Positions 14,630 to 22,619 are shown, counted from the stretch's first letter. The stretch: 22,877 nucleotides of DNA from CAYRKQ01 sp964424985 (GCA_964424985.1 CAYRKQ010000016.1:1-22877), one strand, 5' to 3'. Numbers and translations: made by a program. Notes: generated by a model from the letters alone, not told the origin.

Positions 14630-15356
14630 CTTCTCCTCTTAACTCCGCCATATACTTTGTGATATATATCACATTTTCAGGCGAGTTGATTGTACCACGC
14701 CGTGGCATAGGTGTCAAGAAGGGCGAATCAGTTTCTAACACAATTTTTTCAAGGGGAATAGTTTTAAAGATATCTTTCTGCCACTGGTGAGAGGTAAAAG
14801 TGGCAATACCATTGATACCAATCAGCAGCCCTCGCTCAAGGGCTTTTTCAAGATGGCCAGGCCTATCAGTAAAGCTATGGAGCACGCCCTTTACCTTGAA
14901 CTGGTCATAGACTGGCCAGAAATCATCAAACGCCTCGCGAACATGAAAACTAACAGGCAAATTATACTTTTTGGCAACCTCCAGCTGCCCAATCAGAAGT
15001 CTCGTCTGTTTTTTCAGATCTGTTTTTCGGTCGTTATAGTAAAAATCGAACCCACACTCACCTACAGCTACTACCTTTGCATCGGAGGCCAGCGCATCCA
15101 ATTGAACCAGCTGCTTATCAATCTCTTTTTCAGAAAGTTTGGCTGCCATGTGGGGGTGAATGCCCACACTCGCAGCGTAGTTTTCAGGGTATGCATGGGC
15201 AAATTTGATAGCATTTTTACTATCTTCCAGGCTGGTGCCGATACCAATAATCTGATCTACCCCGGCTTTAACCGACAACTTGAGAACTTTTTCGGCTTCT
15301 GCGAGTTTAAAAAACTCCGGATCATGTAAGTGAGCGTGGGTATCGATAAGTTGCAT
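14568..15356 (-). CDS. tatD: TatD-family metal-dependent deoxyribonuclease
   Basis: A 262-residue TIM-barrel hydrolase. Metal ligands by motif: DTHAHLHD (H7, H9), VGECGFDFY (E100), SFHVRE (H138), VLHSFT (H160) and ETDSPFLTP (D210). TatD enzymes are DNA exonucleases linked to repair and DNA turnover. ATG 15356 (MQLIDTHAH) is the right start, since the frame upstream of it is not conserved. TACACT ends 6 bases before it. The gene ends on TGA at the family's normal C-terminus (ANARTLFGLH), direct evidence that TGA is a stop here. It is divergent from the vanY-like gene. Confidence 0.93.
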   Translation of the reverse strand: MQLIDTHAHLHDPEFFKLAEAEKVLKLSVKAGVDQIIGIGTSLEDSKNAIKFAHAYPENYAASVGIHPHMAAKLSEKEIDKQLVQLDALASDAKVVAVGECGFDFYYNDRKTDLKKQTRLLIGQLEVAKKYNLPVSFHVREAFDDFWPVYDQFKVKGVLHSFTDRPGHLEKALERGLLIGINGIATFTSHQWQKDIFKTIPLEKIVLETDSPFLTPMPRRGTINSPENVIYITKYMAELRGEDESTVARTTTANARTLFGLH

Positions 15357-15362
15357 GCTTTT

Positions 15363-15368
15363 AGTGTA
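15363..15368 (-). promoter_or_regulatory. -10 box (TACACT) 6 bases before tatD
   Basis: TACACT, spacer AAAAGC, ATG 15356, with no Shine-Dalgarno. It lies back to back with the vanY-like promoter in a 55-base gap. Confidence 0.4.
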
Positions 15369-15398
15369 GCGAGTTCTGACGGTAAACTGCAAATAGCG

Positions 15399-15404
15399 TA
15401 CAAT
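15399..15404 (+). promoter_or_regulatory. -10 box (TACAAT) 7 bases before the vanY-like gene
   Basis: TACAAT, spacer GGAGGGT, ATG 15412. The spacer also resembles a Shine-Dalgarno (GGAGG), so both leaderless and leadered initiation are possible. An in-frame ATG at 15403 overlaps the box and is therefore less likely. Confidence 0.45.
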
Positions 15405-15411
15405 GGAGGGT

Positions 15412-15942
15412 ATGTTTAATTGGCTTTCTCAGATGGTAGTGGCAGTTTCAATTATGACGCCAATTGCTACAAATACGTCAGCAGAGTTTAAGAATCTGCC
15501 GCCGCAACCAACGCAAGATCAAATTGCATGTCACGACGTCAGCTGGCAAAAGCAGCATCTGGCTTCGGTAAACGAGATGCCAATTGAAGAGAAGCTGAGC
15601 ACGTATGTGCAAAAAATGCTTCGGGATGGCCAAAAAGAAGGTCACGACATAGTTATCACCTCTGGTTACCGTACCTGCACCGAACAAGGGCAACTCCGAG
15701 CCATGGCCTGCGGTATTGGCAATTATAATCTCTTTCAAAAGCCCATTAGTCAGTGCGCCCCACCAACCGAACCAGCAGGCCGAAGTTTGCATAACGAAGG
15801 GCTAGCAGTTGATTTAGCCTGTAGTGGCTACAGTGTATTCGCCTACTCTCCTTGTTACACTTGGCTGAAACCCCGAGCCCACCTGTACCAGGTCCAGGAA
15901 CACCAACTAGAACCCTGGCACTGGTCCACGACCGGCAAATAA
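15412..15942 (+). CDS. Secreted D-alanyl-D-alanine carboxypeptidase, VanY type
   Basis: The only plus-strand gene of the window. It has 176 residues: a signal peptide or N-terminal anchor (MFNWLSQMVVAVSIMTPIATNTSA) and a VanY/peptidase M15 domain. Zinc and catalytic residues are all present: SGYRT (84-88), S-LHNEGLAVD with H127 and D134, and EPWH with E167 and H170. Several cysteines (positions 40, 89, 100, 115, 136, 148) could form disulfides outside the cell. It would trim the terminal D-Ala from peptidoglycan stems, or cut other peptides. It converges on metG with only 2 bases between the stop codons. Confidence 0.9.
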   Translation: MFNWLSQMVVAVSIMTPIATNTSAEFKNLPPQPTQDQIACHDVSWQKQHLASVNEMPIEEKLSTYVQKMLRDGQKEGHDIVITSGYRTCTEQGQLRAMACGIGNYNLFQKPISQCAPPTEPAGRSLHNEGLAVDLACSGYSVFAYSPCYTWLKPRAHLYQVQEHQLEPWHWSTTGK

Positions 15943-15944
15943 AC

Positions 15945-17393
15945 CTAATTTGATTTTTCTTCAATGCGGGGGAAGAGGACGCCGGAGTAGTTTTGGACGT
16001 AGCCTTCTTTGAAGATTTTGTTAATGACGGCACTGGAGGTTGGTAAGAATGGCTCAAGGAGCTCGGCAATCTGCAAAATATCACCGACACAAGCGGCTAG
16101 CACTTCTCTCAGATGGGTTTCATCTTCTTCTTTGGCTAGCTGCCAGGGTTTTTCCTGCTCAATAAACTGGTTCAGGCCACGAATTAACGTCCAGACCCAT
16201 TCCAAGGCTTTATCAAACTGACAGTTTTCAACGGCGGTGTGAAAGGGTTCGGTATCATGACCCGGCGTGGGGTACTCGCCAATCACTCCCTGCTGATAAC
16301 GGTTCACCATACTGGCGACGCGCTGCACGGCGTTGCCCAGTTCGTTAGCGAGCTCACCGTGGTAGACAGCATCAAAGCGCTCCCAGGTGAAATCACCGTC
16401 TTCGTAGCTTGGAATATGGCGCAAGAAGTAGTAGCGGAAGGCATCTGCGCCGTACTTGTTTACAATGTCTTCCGTTGTCACAATATTACCAATGGTCTTG
16501 CTCATTTTTTGACCGCCAGATGTCACGTGCCCATGCACAAACAATGTTTTTAACAGGGGTAGTTTGGCGCTCAGCAGCATTGCCGGGTAATTAGCCGCGT
16601 GAAAGCGCAGGTTGTCTTTACCAACAACCTGTACATTTGTCGGCCAGAACTCTTTAAACTCCTCACCATCAGGATAGCCCAGGAGCGAAATATAGTTCAT
16701 TAACGCCTCGAACCACACATACATGACCTGCTCGTTGTCGCCAGGCACGGGGATGCCCCAGGCCAACTTCTTTTTTAGGCGTGAGATACTGATGTCGTCC
16801 AGCCCCTCTTTAATGGTGTTCAGGATTTCGTTTTTACGTGAGGTGGGGATGACCTTAAATTCACCAGATTCAATTATTTCCTCAAGCTTTTTTTGGTACT
16901 TACTCAGTTTGAAGAAGTAATTCTCTTCCTCTAATTTTTCATACGGCCGGTTATGATCAGGGCAGACGCCGTTATTGGCTTTGACTTCTGTTTCAGTCTT
17001 GTATTCCTCGCACCCAACACAGTACCAACCACTATATTTACCTTTGTAGATGTCATCACCCATCTGTTTCCAGAGTAATTGAGCTGCTTTTTGATGTTGC
17101 TTAGAGTTGGTTCTAGCAAAGTGTGTGTAATCTGAATTTATAAGCTTATGGGCTGCTTTAATTTCTGGAATAACTGTTTCAATGAAATCTTCGGGCTTTT
17201 TTTTGGCTTCTTCAGCTTTTTCGACAATTTTCGTACCGTGCTCGTCGGCACCGGCACTGTAAATAACGTTTTCGCCTTTTTGTTTATGATAGCGAGCTAC
17301 GGTGTCGGCGTACAGCCAATCAATAGCATTGCCAATGTGGGGGGCGCCACTGGCGTACGGAATGGAGGTAGTAATGTAGAAGTTTTTGCTCAT
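15945..17393 (-). CDS. metG: Methionyl-tRNA synthetase, short form
   Basis: A 482-residue class I synthetase. It has the HIGH-like PHIGN (18-22), AGADEHGTKI, a zinc knuckle CVGC...CPDH (C125, C128, C144, H147), AWGIPVPGD, and the KMSKS-like KMSKT (296-300), followed by an anticodon-binding helical region (QFIEQEKPW). It lacks the C-terminal tRNA-binding domain found in longer forms. ATG 17393 (MSKNFYITTSIPYASG) is preferred to TTG 17399. The leader is about 90 bases or more and contains a hairpin (17444-17459). Convergent with the vanY-like gene. Confidence 0.96.
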   Translation of the reverse strand: MSKNFYITTSIPYASGAPHIGNAIDWLYADTVARYHKQKGENVIYSAGADEHGTKIVEKAEEAKKKPEDFIETVIPEIKAAHKLINSDYTHFARTNSKQHQKAAQLLWKQMGDDIYKGKYSGWYCVGCEEYKTETEVKANNGVCPDHNRPYEKLEEENYFFKLSKYQKKLEEIIESGEFKVIPTSRKNEILNTIKEGLDDISISRLKKKLAWGIPVPGDNEQVMYVWFEALMNYISLLGYPDGEEFKEFWPTNVQVVGKDNLRFHAANYPAMLLSAKLPLLKTLFVHGHVTSGGQKMSKTIGNIVTTEDIVNKYGADAFRYYFLRHIPSYEDGDFTWERFDAVYHGELANELGNAVQRVASMVNRYQQGVIGEYPTPGHDTEPFHTAVENCQFDKALEWVWTLIRGLNQFIEQEKPWQLAKEEDETHLREVLAACVGDILQIAELLEPFLPTSSAVINKIFKEGYVQNYSGVLFPRIEEKSN

Positions 17394-17443
17394 GTTCAAG
17401 TTTCTTTCAGATTAGATTTTAAGAGGTGAGGTGTCAGAAGTTT

Positions 17444-17459
17444 ATGCCCACTCGGGCAT
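17444..17459 (-). other. Hairpin in the metG leader (ATGCCC-ACTC-GGGCAT)
   Basis: A perfect 6-bp stem with a 4-base loop, about 50 bases before metG and downstream of a TATGAT (17491-17496) that may be its -10. No T-run follows in the metG direction. For transcripts reading out of the opposite strand it is also not followed by a clear T-run. Confidence 0.4.
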
Positions 17460-17521
17460 CATCATTGCTACAGCCACATCTCTCTGCACTATCATATACT
17501 CAATAATACCACATCTGTTAA

Positions 17522-19016
17522 TTATGCATGGAAATATCTTCGAATGGCGGCTCCGCTCACTATAATCAATCCTGATAGCATCATAAGCCAAAGTTGGCTT
17601 TGCCCCGTCTGAGCTAAACTGTCGTCTTTGCTTTCGTCCTCTGCTTGTGCGTCCAGCTCCGCTTGAGTAACTTCGTAGGCTCCTGAGTCGTAGGCAGTGA
17701 GCTGAGGACGAGATATACCTCGAGCATCGGTGGTAAGGCCTGAAACATTTACACCAGCATCAATGGCGGGAGAACCAGCAAGAAGAGGAATAGTAGGAAC
17801 GTAGCCACCGTTATCGCTAAGGGTGCCAAGGGTGCTGGAGAGGTTGCCTATGTTGTTTTGGTCGGTGGGCTGGGTGAAGTAAGGCTGGCAGGTGGTGTCG
17901 TCTGAGAGGTTGCCACCGGAGGAGGACATAGATGCATTGACCGAGCCCGCAGATGAACCGGCACCCAAGGCAGGAGCTACATCGTTTACCACAAGGCAGG
18001 CATTAGCTCCGCCACTTAGTAGTATATTGTTAGTGCTATCGAAAGCCACGTTTGCTGAATCATCTACCCCCAGAGCGGCTCCGCCGATAGCTATGTTTGA
18101 AGTATCTCCGACTGCAAAACTTCCTGTACCCGACAGCCCTCCAATAGTTGTGTTGCGCATATCCATATCTATAGCTGAATTGCCATCATTAACCACCGCA
18201 ACAGCGGCCACACCAACAGCAGCCGAAGTACCAGCATTAAGATCTGCAATAGTAACATTACTGAGCGTTGCCTCAATACTAGCCGGTGTTAGAGAACTAT
18301 CACTAAGGCCAGTCAGAAAGGCAATCCCCATGATCTGTGAGTCGGCGCTGCTCAGATTAGCTACGGTAGTATTTGTGATGGATATTACACTACTGACGTC
18401 GTGTGTTGCATATACGGCGATTCCAGTTATTCCCCCCATAAGCCCGGGCCATGAAATACTGTGAATATAGACATCACGCAGCTCTGCACTAGAGACATTA
18501 TCTAGAAAGATGCCGTTAATTAATATTGAGCTTGGGCTAGCATCCGTGCCGTCAATTTCGACACGCTCAATNNNNNNNNNNGTCTGAGACATCGTTGGCT
18601 TCAATGGCATATTCTCTCCATCCATTAATTGAGAAGTCCTGAAGTGTCGTGTTAGATGCATTGACATTTATTACCTTGGCAGAACCTCCTATTAAAATGG
18701 TCTCTCCCGTGCTTTGGCCTTGAATAATGACGGATTCAGTGATGTTAAGCGAGCCATAAAGTGTTAATTCCCCCGCAGGAATATTTATCGTATCATCCAC
18801 CCCATCAGCCTCAGGACAGTCAGTATGAGTTTGGTCTTGATTGTTTATGTTTCCTATGGCTTCGCGGAGGGAGCAAGAAGAATTGCCAGTGACTTCATCA
18901 GTGGTGCTGACGGTGAAGGTGGTGGCGTGGGCATTGTTGGTAAATGTGAGGAAGGCTACGACTGAAACGAGCAGTAGGCCAGTGAGTTTTAGTGTGGTAC
19001 GAGAGAGATGGTGCAT
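17522..19016 (-). CDS. CSLREA / choice-of-anchor-Q surface protein with an LAQTG C-terminal anchor
   Basis: A signal peptide (LTGLLLVSVVAFLTF...NNAHA) is followed by the CSLREAI motif (48-54) that marks parallel beta-helix surface proteins, then long Ser/Thr/Asn/Gly-rich beta-helix repeats. Near the end, GSPAIDAG...TDARGISRP...SGAYE is the choice-of-anchor Q signature. The last residues are LAQTG, a hydrophobic segment and RRYFHA, the layout of a sortase substrate (LAxTG type) or simple membrane anchor. A 10-N gap (18572-18581) splits the frame: 145 residues lie before it and 349 after. The two halves are one gene, the nominal gap length being one base off a multiple of 3. It is probably displayed on the cell surface and may mediate attachment; the ligand is unknown. 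Confidence 0.85.
18572..18581. other. Assembly gap (10 N) inside the CSLREA gene
   Basis: The upstream frame ends in NDVSD and the downstream frame begins at a codon boundary with IERVEIDG. A true length divisible by 3 restores one protein; with 10 N the gene falsely appears as two. Confidence 0.9.
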
Positions 19017-19047
19017 AGGTGGGGGGTTCCTTTTCTTTTTTTAGCTA

Positions 19048-19075
19048 TAGCACGCTGGGGTTGCTATGGTTTAAC
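19048..19075. promoter_or_regulatory. Inverted repeat around the -10 region of the CSLREA gene
   Basis: On the minus strand ATAGCA...TGCTAT flanks a 9-base loop, and its right arm overlaps TGC-TATAGC, a possible extended -10 about 30 bases before ATG 19016. An AAGGAA lies between. The symmetry could be an operator or RNA hairpin. Confidence 0.35.
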
Positions 19076-19095
19076 TCCTTATGCTTTTAAGTTTA

Positions 19096-19105
19096 CCCCC
19101 CCCCC
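19096..19105. repeat. Homopolymer run of 10 C (G on the coding strand)
   Basis: Ten C in a row, 80-89 bases upstream of the CSLREA start and upstream of its likely -10/-35. Runs of this length are prone to slippage. Confidence 0.9.
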
Positions 19106-19140
19106 TTTGGTTTTGGCAAGGGTTGGGTTCGGTTTAATTT

Positions 19141-19944
19141 CTAAAGAGAAGTGAGTGTTATCATGCGGCCGCTTTTGGCGCCGCTGCGGCGGTGGCTGAA
19201 GAAGCGTTTGTCTTCTAGGGTGCAGATGTTTACGTCGTCAATTTTTGTAATGCCGGATTCGCTCAGTTGGTCTATGATCATTTGTTTAAGATCTACGAGA
19301 TGCTTAACTTCTGTTTTCTGGATTCCTGCCTTCGCAGGAATGACGGAAGTTGGTACGGGATGACGAACTGGGTCGAGTTGACTAAGGTACTTTGGGTCAA
19401 ATAGCTCTTTGGCTTCCGCTCCAAATTCATAACAGTTCTTGCAGATCATTGGCCCGAGACCTGCCACTAGTTCGTTAGCTGTGTGCTCTTTTAGTTTTGC
19501 GATCGTCTCGCAAATTATTTTATCTCTCAAGGTATGCCAACTCCCGTGCACCAGTGCCACGACTGACCCTTTAGTATCCGTGATGATGATTGAACCGCAA
19601 TCTGCGGTGGTTTGAGAGAGTATCACATCTGGTGAAGTGGTGTATGAGGCGTCAAATCCTTCATACACCCCCGCCCTTTTTGCTTCGAGGATGTTGGTTT
19701 TAAATTGGTGGATGATGTGGGCTAGTTGAGCCGCTTCTTTCTGGATCCCAGCCTCCGCTGGGATGACGGCTGCGAGAGCACGGCGGCGGTTCTCATCTAC
19801 ATTACTATTAAGATCCCCAGTTCCCTTTTTACCGTTAAGTGATTCAAACAGCCCTTCCGACACCCCACCATAGCGCATAAACCACCCGTGCCTCACGCCA
19901 TTATCATCTAGTAATTTAGACTTCCCATACTGCACTTCATCCAT
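19141..19944 (-). CDS. YfiH/laccase-domain protein with two repeat-derived insertions
   Basis: A 267-residue member of the PgeF/YfiH (laccase-domain, DUF152) family, cytoplasmic. Family members act as purine nucleoside phosphorylase/adenosine deaminase or correct misincorporated amino acids in peptidoglycan precursors. Motifs: RHGWFMRYGGVS, H79 in IIHQ, C116 in TADC, H133 in LVHGSW (the metal triad), GLGP.IC..CYEFG, and FFSHRR...GR at the C-terminus. Two segments are foreign to the family: VIPAEAGIQK (60-69) and SVIPAKAGIQK (200-210), both encoded by palindromic repeats (19741-19767 and 19318-19344) inserted in frame in loops. ATG 19944 has TGC-TACAAT ending 7 bases upstream. Confidence 0.9.
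   Translation of the reverse strand: MDEVQYGKSKLLDDNGVRHGWFMRYGGVSEGLFESLNGKKGTGDLNSNVDENRRRALAAVIPAEAGIQKEAAQLAHIIHQFKTNILEAKRAGVYEGFDASYTTSPDVILSQTTADCGSIIITDTKGSVVALVHGSWHTLRDKIICETIAKLKEHTANELVAGLGPMICKNCYEFGAEAKELFDPKYLSQLDPVRHPVPTSVIPAKAGIQKTEVKHLVDLKQMIIDQLSESGITKIDDVNICTLEDKRFFSHRRSGAKSGRMITLTSL
19318..19344. repeat. Palindromic repeat copy D, within the laccase-domain gene
   Basis: CTGGATTCCTGCC...GGCAGG-type hairpin: arms ATTCCTGC and GCAGGAAT, then GAC. In the gene frame it gives VIPAKAGIQ. Confidence 0.9.
19741..19767. repeat. Palindromic repeat copy E, within the laccase-domain gene
   Basis: CTGGATCCCAGCC...GCTGGGATGAC, 27 bases, with arms ATCCCAGC and GCTGGGAT. It is inserted in the same reading phase as copy D, giving VIPAEAGIQ. 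Confidence 0.9.
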
Positions 19945-19951
19945 AGATCCT

Positions 19952-19957
19952 ATTGTA
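19952..19957 (-). promoter_or_regulatory. Extended -10 (TGC-TACAAT) 7 bases before the laccase-domain gene
   Basis: TACAAT, spacer AGGATCT, ATG 19944. No clear -35 (CTAAGA at the expected place). Confidence 0.5.
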
Positions 19958-19977
19958 GCAAGTGAGGGCTAGGTCTT

Positions 19978-20060
19978 AGAGCTGAGTTCTTAGATCTTAG
20001 AATATGCTCACCTGCTTTGCGCCTTAGGGTTTTCGCTCTGAGATCTAAGAACTAAGATCT
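19978..20060. repeat. Inverted repeat between trehalase and laccase-domain genes
   Basis: Arms of 23 bases (19978-20000 and 20038-20060) agree at 20 of 23 positions after inversion, around the core GTTCTTAGATCT. The loop is 37 bases. The outer end of the right arm supplies the first base of the trehalase stop on its far side (TAG at 20059-20061). It could act as a terminator-like or RNA-end structure but has no T-run. Confidence 0.8.
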
Positions 20061-21321
20061 ACTCACGATCTATGTATTCTTGGCAGAAGCGTTCAAAAAT
20101 AGCATTGGTCCAGCCAAAGCCGGTTTGGCTTGGGTACAGCCCTTCAACAGGATGTTTACTGGGGTTAACGACATTGTATTTTTCCAAAAACACGCCGTGT
20201 TTATTAAACCAACTTAGGTTGGTGGTTAGCCATTTTGAGGCAATTCGATGCGCAATATCGTGGTAGCCATAGTTTTCTAAGCCCTTGATAACAAAAAAAT
20301 GAAGGGGCGCCCATCCATTCGGATACGCCCACTGGGCAGGCACTTTTTGTGGCAACGCTTGTTTTATCACCACATCTTCAGTTGTCGCGAGACCACCAAC
20401 AAATTCAAATCGACTCAATCCACTTACCAATACCTTCGCCTGTTCTTTCGTAGCAAGGCCTGACCACAAGGCAGTGTAGGCTGCAAGTGAGGCTACTGGG
20501 CTTTTGCGTTTCTTTTTGTAGTCGTAATCAAAATAAAAACTACGGAGTTTGCTCCACATTAAGTCATTGACCGCTCGTTTGCGATGGCTCGCCTTTTGAT
20601 GCCAGTGCCTGACTTGCTTGGGTTGTTTTAAAATTTCAGCCACTCGAGCAAAATCCATTTCATACTTATACAAATAACAATTAAGATCAATCGGCAGATA
20701 ATCGAGGCAACGACGATTAAACCTCGTGGTCATATCCCAGCCACTTTCCGCCTCGGCAAGGTCGTTAAGCACATTTATGTCGTAATAGCGGCTGAGCCCT
20801 TCATGCACCCGATGTTCAAATGGTTTTGCTTGCCCCATCCAGACGGTTTCGTATTCTTTTTTTGCATAGTCAATGGCTTGCTCCAGCCAGCGATCATCAA
20901 GCGAATACGCTTCGTAAACGTCAAAAATAAAACTTGTTAACAGCGGCGGCTGACTACGGCCGGTAAGATACGTTTTGCTGGCATTTGGGACGTAGCCAAA
21001 ACGTTTTATGAGGGCAAACATGTTCTGCAAAATACCCATCACCAACTTCTTGTGTTTTGGATCTGCGAGCAAGCCTTGCACCATAAAATAGCTGTCCCAA
21101 TAGTACATTTCATTGAAGTTGAAACTAGATTCGGCATTGTGAGCCGGAATCAAATACGGATGAGGCAAGCCGATGAAGCTTTCGCTATCGCCCGGCTCGT
21201 AGCGTTCTAGGTTCACCCAGAAGTTTTCAATATATTCGCGGGCGGGAGCCACATCTTGCAAAGTCAGGTCTTTGTGTTTGACCAGCTTTCGAATAATGCG
21301 GTTTTTTGTTTTACGAATCAT
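20059..21321 (-). CDS. Trehalase, GH37 family, cytoplasmic
   Basis: A 420-residue (alpha/alpha)6-barrel hydrolase that splits trehalose into two glucoses. Motifs: NEMYYWDSY (70-78), ESGWDMTTRF with the general acid D196, QWAYPNGWAP (330-339) and LEKY with E380 as the probable base, then GFGWTNAIFERF. The second signature normally reads QWD.P; the Asp is Ala here. There is no signal peptide, so it would act on internal trehalose. It is smaller than E. coli TreA (about 565 residues) because it lacks the periplasmic extension. TGG-TAAGCT ends 6 bases before ATG 21321, with TTGACC 16 bases further up. Confidence 0.9.
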   Translation of the reverse strand: MIRKTKNRIIRKLVKHKDLTLQDVAPAREYIENFWVNLERYEPGDSESFIGLPHPYLIPAHNAESSFNFNEMYYWDSYFMVQGLLADPKHKKLVMGILQNMFALIKRFGYVPNASKTYLTGRSQPPLLTSFIFDVYEAYSLDDRWLEQAIDYAKKEYETVWMGQAKPFEHRVHEGLSRYYDINVLNDLAEAESGWDMTTRFNRRCLDYLPIDLNCYLYKYEMDFARVAEILKQPKQVRHWHQKASHRKRAVNDLMWSKLRSFYFDYDYKKKRKSPVASLAAYTALWSGLATKEQAKVLVSGLSRFEFVGGLATTEDVVIKQALPQKVPAQWAYPNGWAPLHFFVIKGLENYGYHDIAHRIASKWLTTNLSWFNKHGVFLEKYNVVNPSKHPVEGLYPSQTGFGWTNAIFERFCQEYIDRE

Positions 21322-21327
21322 CCTTCT

Positions 21328-21355
21328 AGCTTACCAACTTAAACAGCCTGGTCAA
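21328..21355 (-). promoter_or_regulatory. Promoter of the trehalase gene (TTGACC-16-TGG-TAAGCT)
   Basis: TTGACC at 21350-21355 and TAAGCT at 21328-21333. The -10 ends 6 bases before ATG 21321. AGAAGG touches the ATG, too close to act as a Shine-Dalgarno. Confidence 0.5.
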
Positions 21356-21356
21356 A

Positions 21357-21398
21357 TCACAAAAACATCATCTGTTTGAGAATTATCCTCAAACAGAT
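21357..21398 (-). terminator. Intrinsic terminator after the DEAD-box helicase
   Basis: An 11-bp perfect stem (ATCTGTTTGAG at 21370-21380 with CTCAAACAGAT at 21388-21398) with a 7-base loop, followed on the minus strand by GATG then a TTTTT run. It begins 16 bases after the helicase stop. Confidence 0.75.
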
Positions 21399-21413
21399 TG
21401 AAGAAATGTGATT

Positions 21414-22619
21414 TTATTTTTGAACAAACGTGAAGGCGTAGCCGATTTTTCCGGCGCGGCCAGCGCGGCCGACACGGTGAGAGTAATCTTCGTAGGTTTG
21501 CGGAATGGCGTAGTTAATGACGTGAGTGATGTCTGAAACATCAATGCCACGAGCGGCCACATCGGTAGCAACTAGAATATCAATGTCACTCTTTTTAAAC
21601 TTATTAAGTGCCCGTTGACGCTGACCCTGACTTTTACCGCCATGAATGGCGTCAGTTGCAAAGCCGCGTGAGGCAAGTTCTTCGCTGAGGCGCTCAACGC
21701 TACGCTGCGTTTCATCAAAGATGATTACTTTTTTAACGTCGTCTTGCACTAAAGCGTCGTGTAGTTTTTCAATTTTATCTTCGCGTGAGCCAAAATGGAT
21801 AACATTTTGGTGAACGCTGTCGCTGGTATCGCCCGTTTTGACGGAAACCGAAACGGCATCAACCGAAAACTTTTCAATTAAACGACGGACTGGTTGGTCC
21901 ATAGTGGCTGAAAAGAAGAATGACTGGCGAGTAGGGTTAACGGCGTCTAAAATAAACTGCATATCTGGTAAGAAGCCCATATCGAGCATTCTATCGACTT
22001 CATCAAGCACCACGACATTGACGGTATCTAGGCGTAGTGAGCCACGCTCTAGGTGGTCTTTAATACGCCCTGGCGTGCCAATAATAACGCGCGGTTTGCC
22101 ACGTAAGTCACGAAGTTGCGGCCCCATAGGCGTTCCACCAATAAGTAGTACGCCAGAAAGTCCGCTGCCCTTAGCAATCGAACGAAGCTCATCTTCAATC
22201 TGCTGCGCTAGTTCGCGAGTTGGCGCCACAATCAGCGCTTTGCTATGTGGCGTTTGCATGAGTCTGTTAATAACTGGCAGCGCAAAGGCGGCTGTTTTAC
22301 CGGTGCCGGTATTGGCAATACCAATAATATCTTTGCCTTCAAGACCGAGTGGAATGGTTTGATCTTGAATTGGCGAAGGGATCTCGTAGCCTTTGGCGGT
22401 GAGATTGTCTTTTATAAGTTGGGGCACGTTGAAATCGGCAAAGGTGTGGGTTGGAGTGTAATCTTCAACCTGTACGGGCTTTGCTTCGCGAACAAACTTA
22501 GCAGGGTCAATGTATTGACCACGGCCACGAGCGCCACGTGATTTAGTTTTTTGAAATGAGCGACGGTTGTTACCGCCAGCATGATAGGTGCGTCTTTTCG
22601 CACTTTGATAATAAGGCAT
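21414..22619 (-). CDS. DEAD-box RNA helicase, RhlE-like (DEVD variant)
   Basis: A 401-residue ATP-dependent RNA helicase. A basic Arg/Gly-rich N-terminus (1-45) precedes the two RecA domains. Motifs in order: Q motif GYEIPSPIQ (77-85), I ANTGTGKT (102-109), Ia APTRELAQQ, Ib TPGR, II DEVD (206-209, where most relatives have DEAD), III SAT (237-239), IV VIIFDET, V DVAARGIDV, VI HRVGRAGR (381-388). It lacks the long C-terminal RNA-binding tail of CsdA. RhlE-like proteins act in ribosome assembly, RNA decay and cold adaptation. ATG 22619 follows AAAGGA by about 10 bases, with a leader of about 130 bases. Confidence 0.95.
   Translation of the reverse strand: MPYYQSAKRRTYHAGGNNRRSFQKTKSRGARGRGQYIDPAKFVREAKPVQVEDYTPTHTFADFNVPQLIKDNLTAKGYEIPSPIQDQTIPLGLEGKDIIGIANTGTGKTAAFALPVINRLMQTPHSKALIVAPTRELAQQIEDELRSIAKGSGLSGVLLIGGTPMGPQLRDLRGKPRVIIGTPGRIKDHLERGSLRLDTVNVVVLDEVDRMLDMGFLPDMQFILDAVNPTRQSFFFSATMDQPVRRLIEKFSVDAVSVSVKTGDTSDSVHQNVIHFGSREDKIEKLHDALVQDDVKKVIIFDETQRSVERLSEELASRGFATDAIHGGKSQGQRQRALNKFKKSDIDILVATDVAARGIDVSDITHVINYAIPQTYEDYSHRVGRAGRAGKIGYAFTFVQK

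Noticed and set aside
17400..17521. T-box or other riboswitch before metG
   Set aside because: The leader has one short hairpin but no recognisable T-box sequence or specifier/antiterminator layout.
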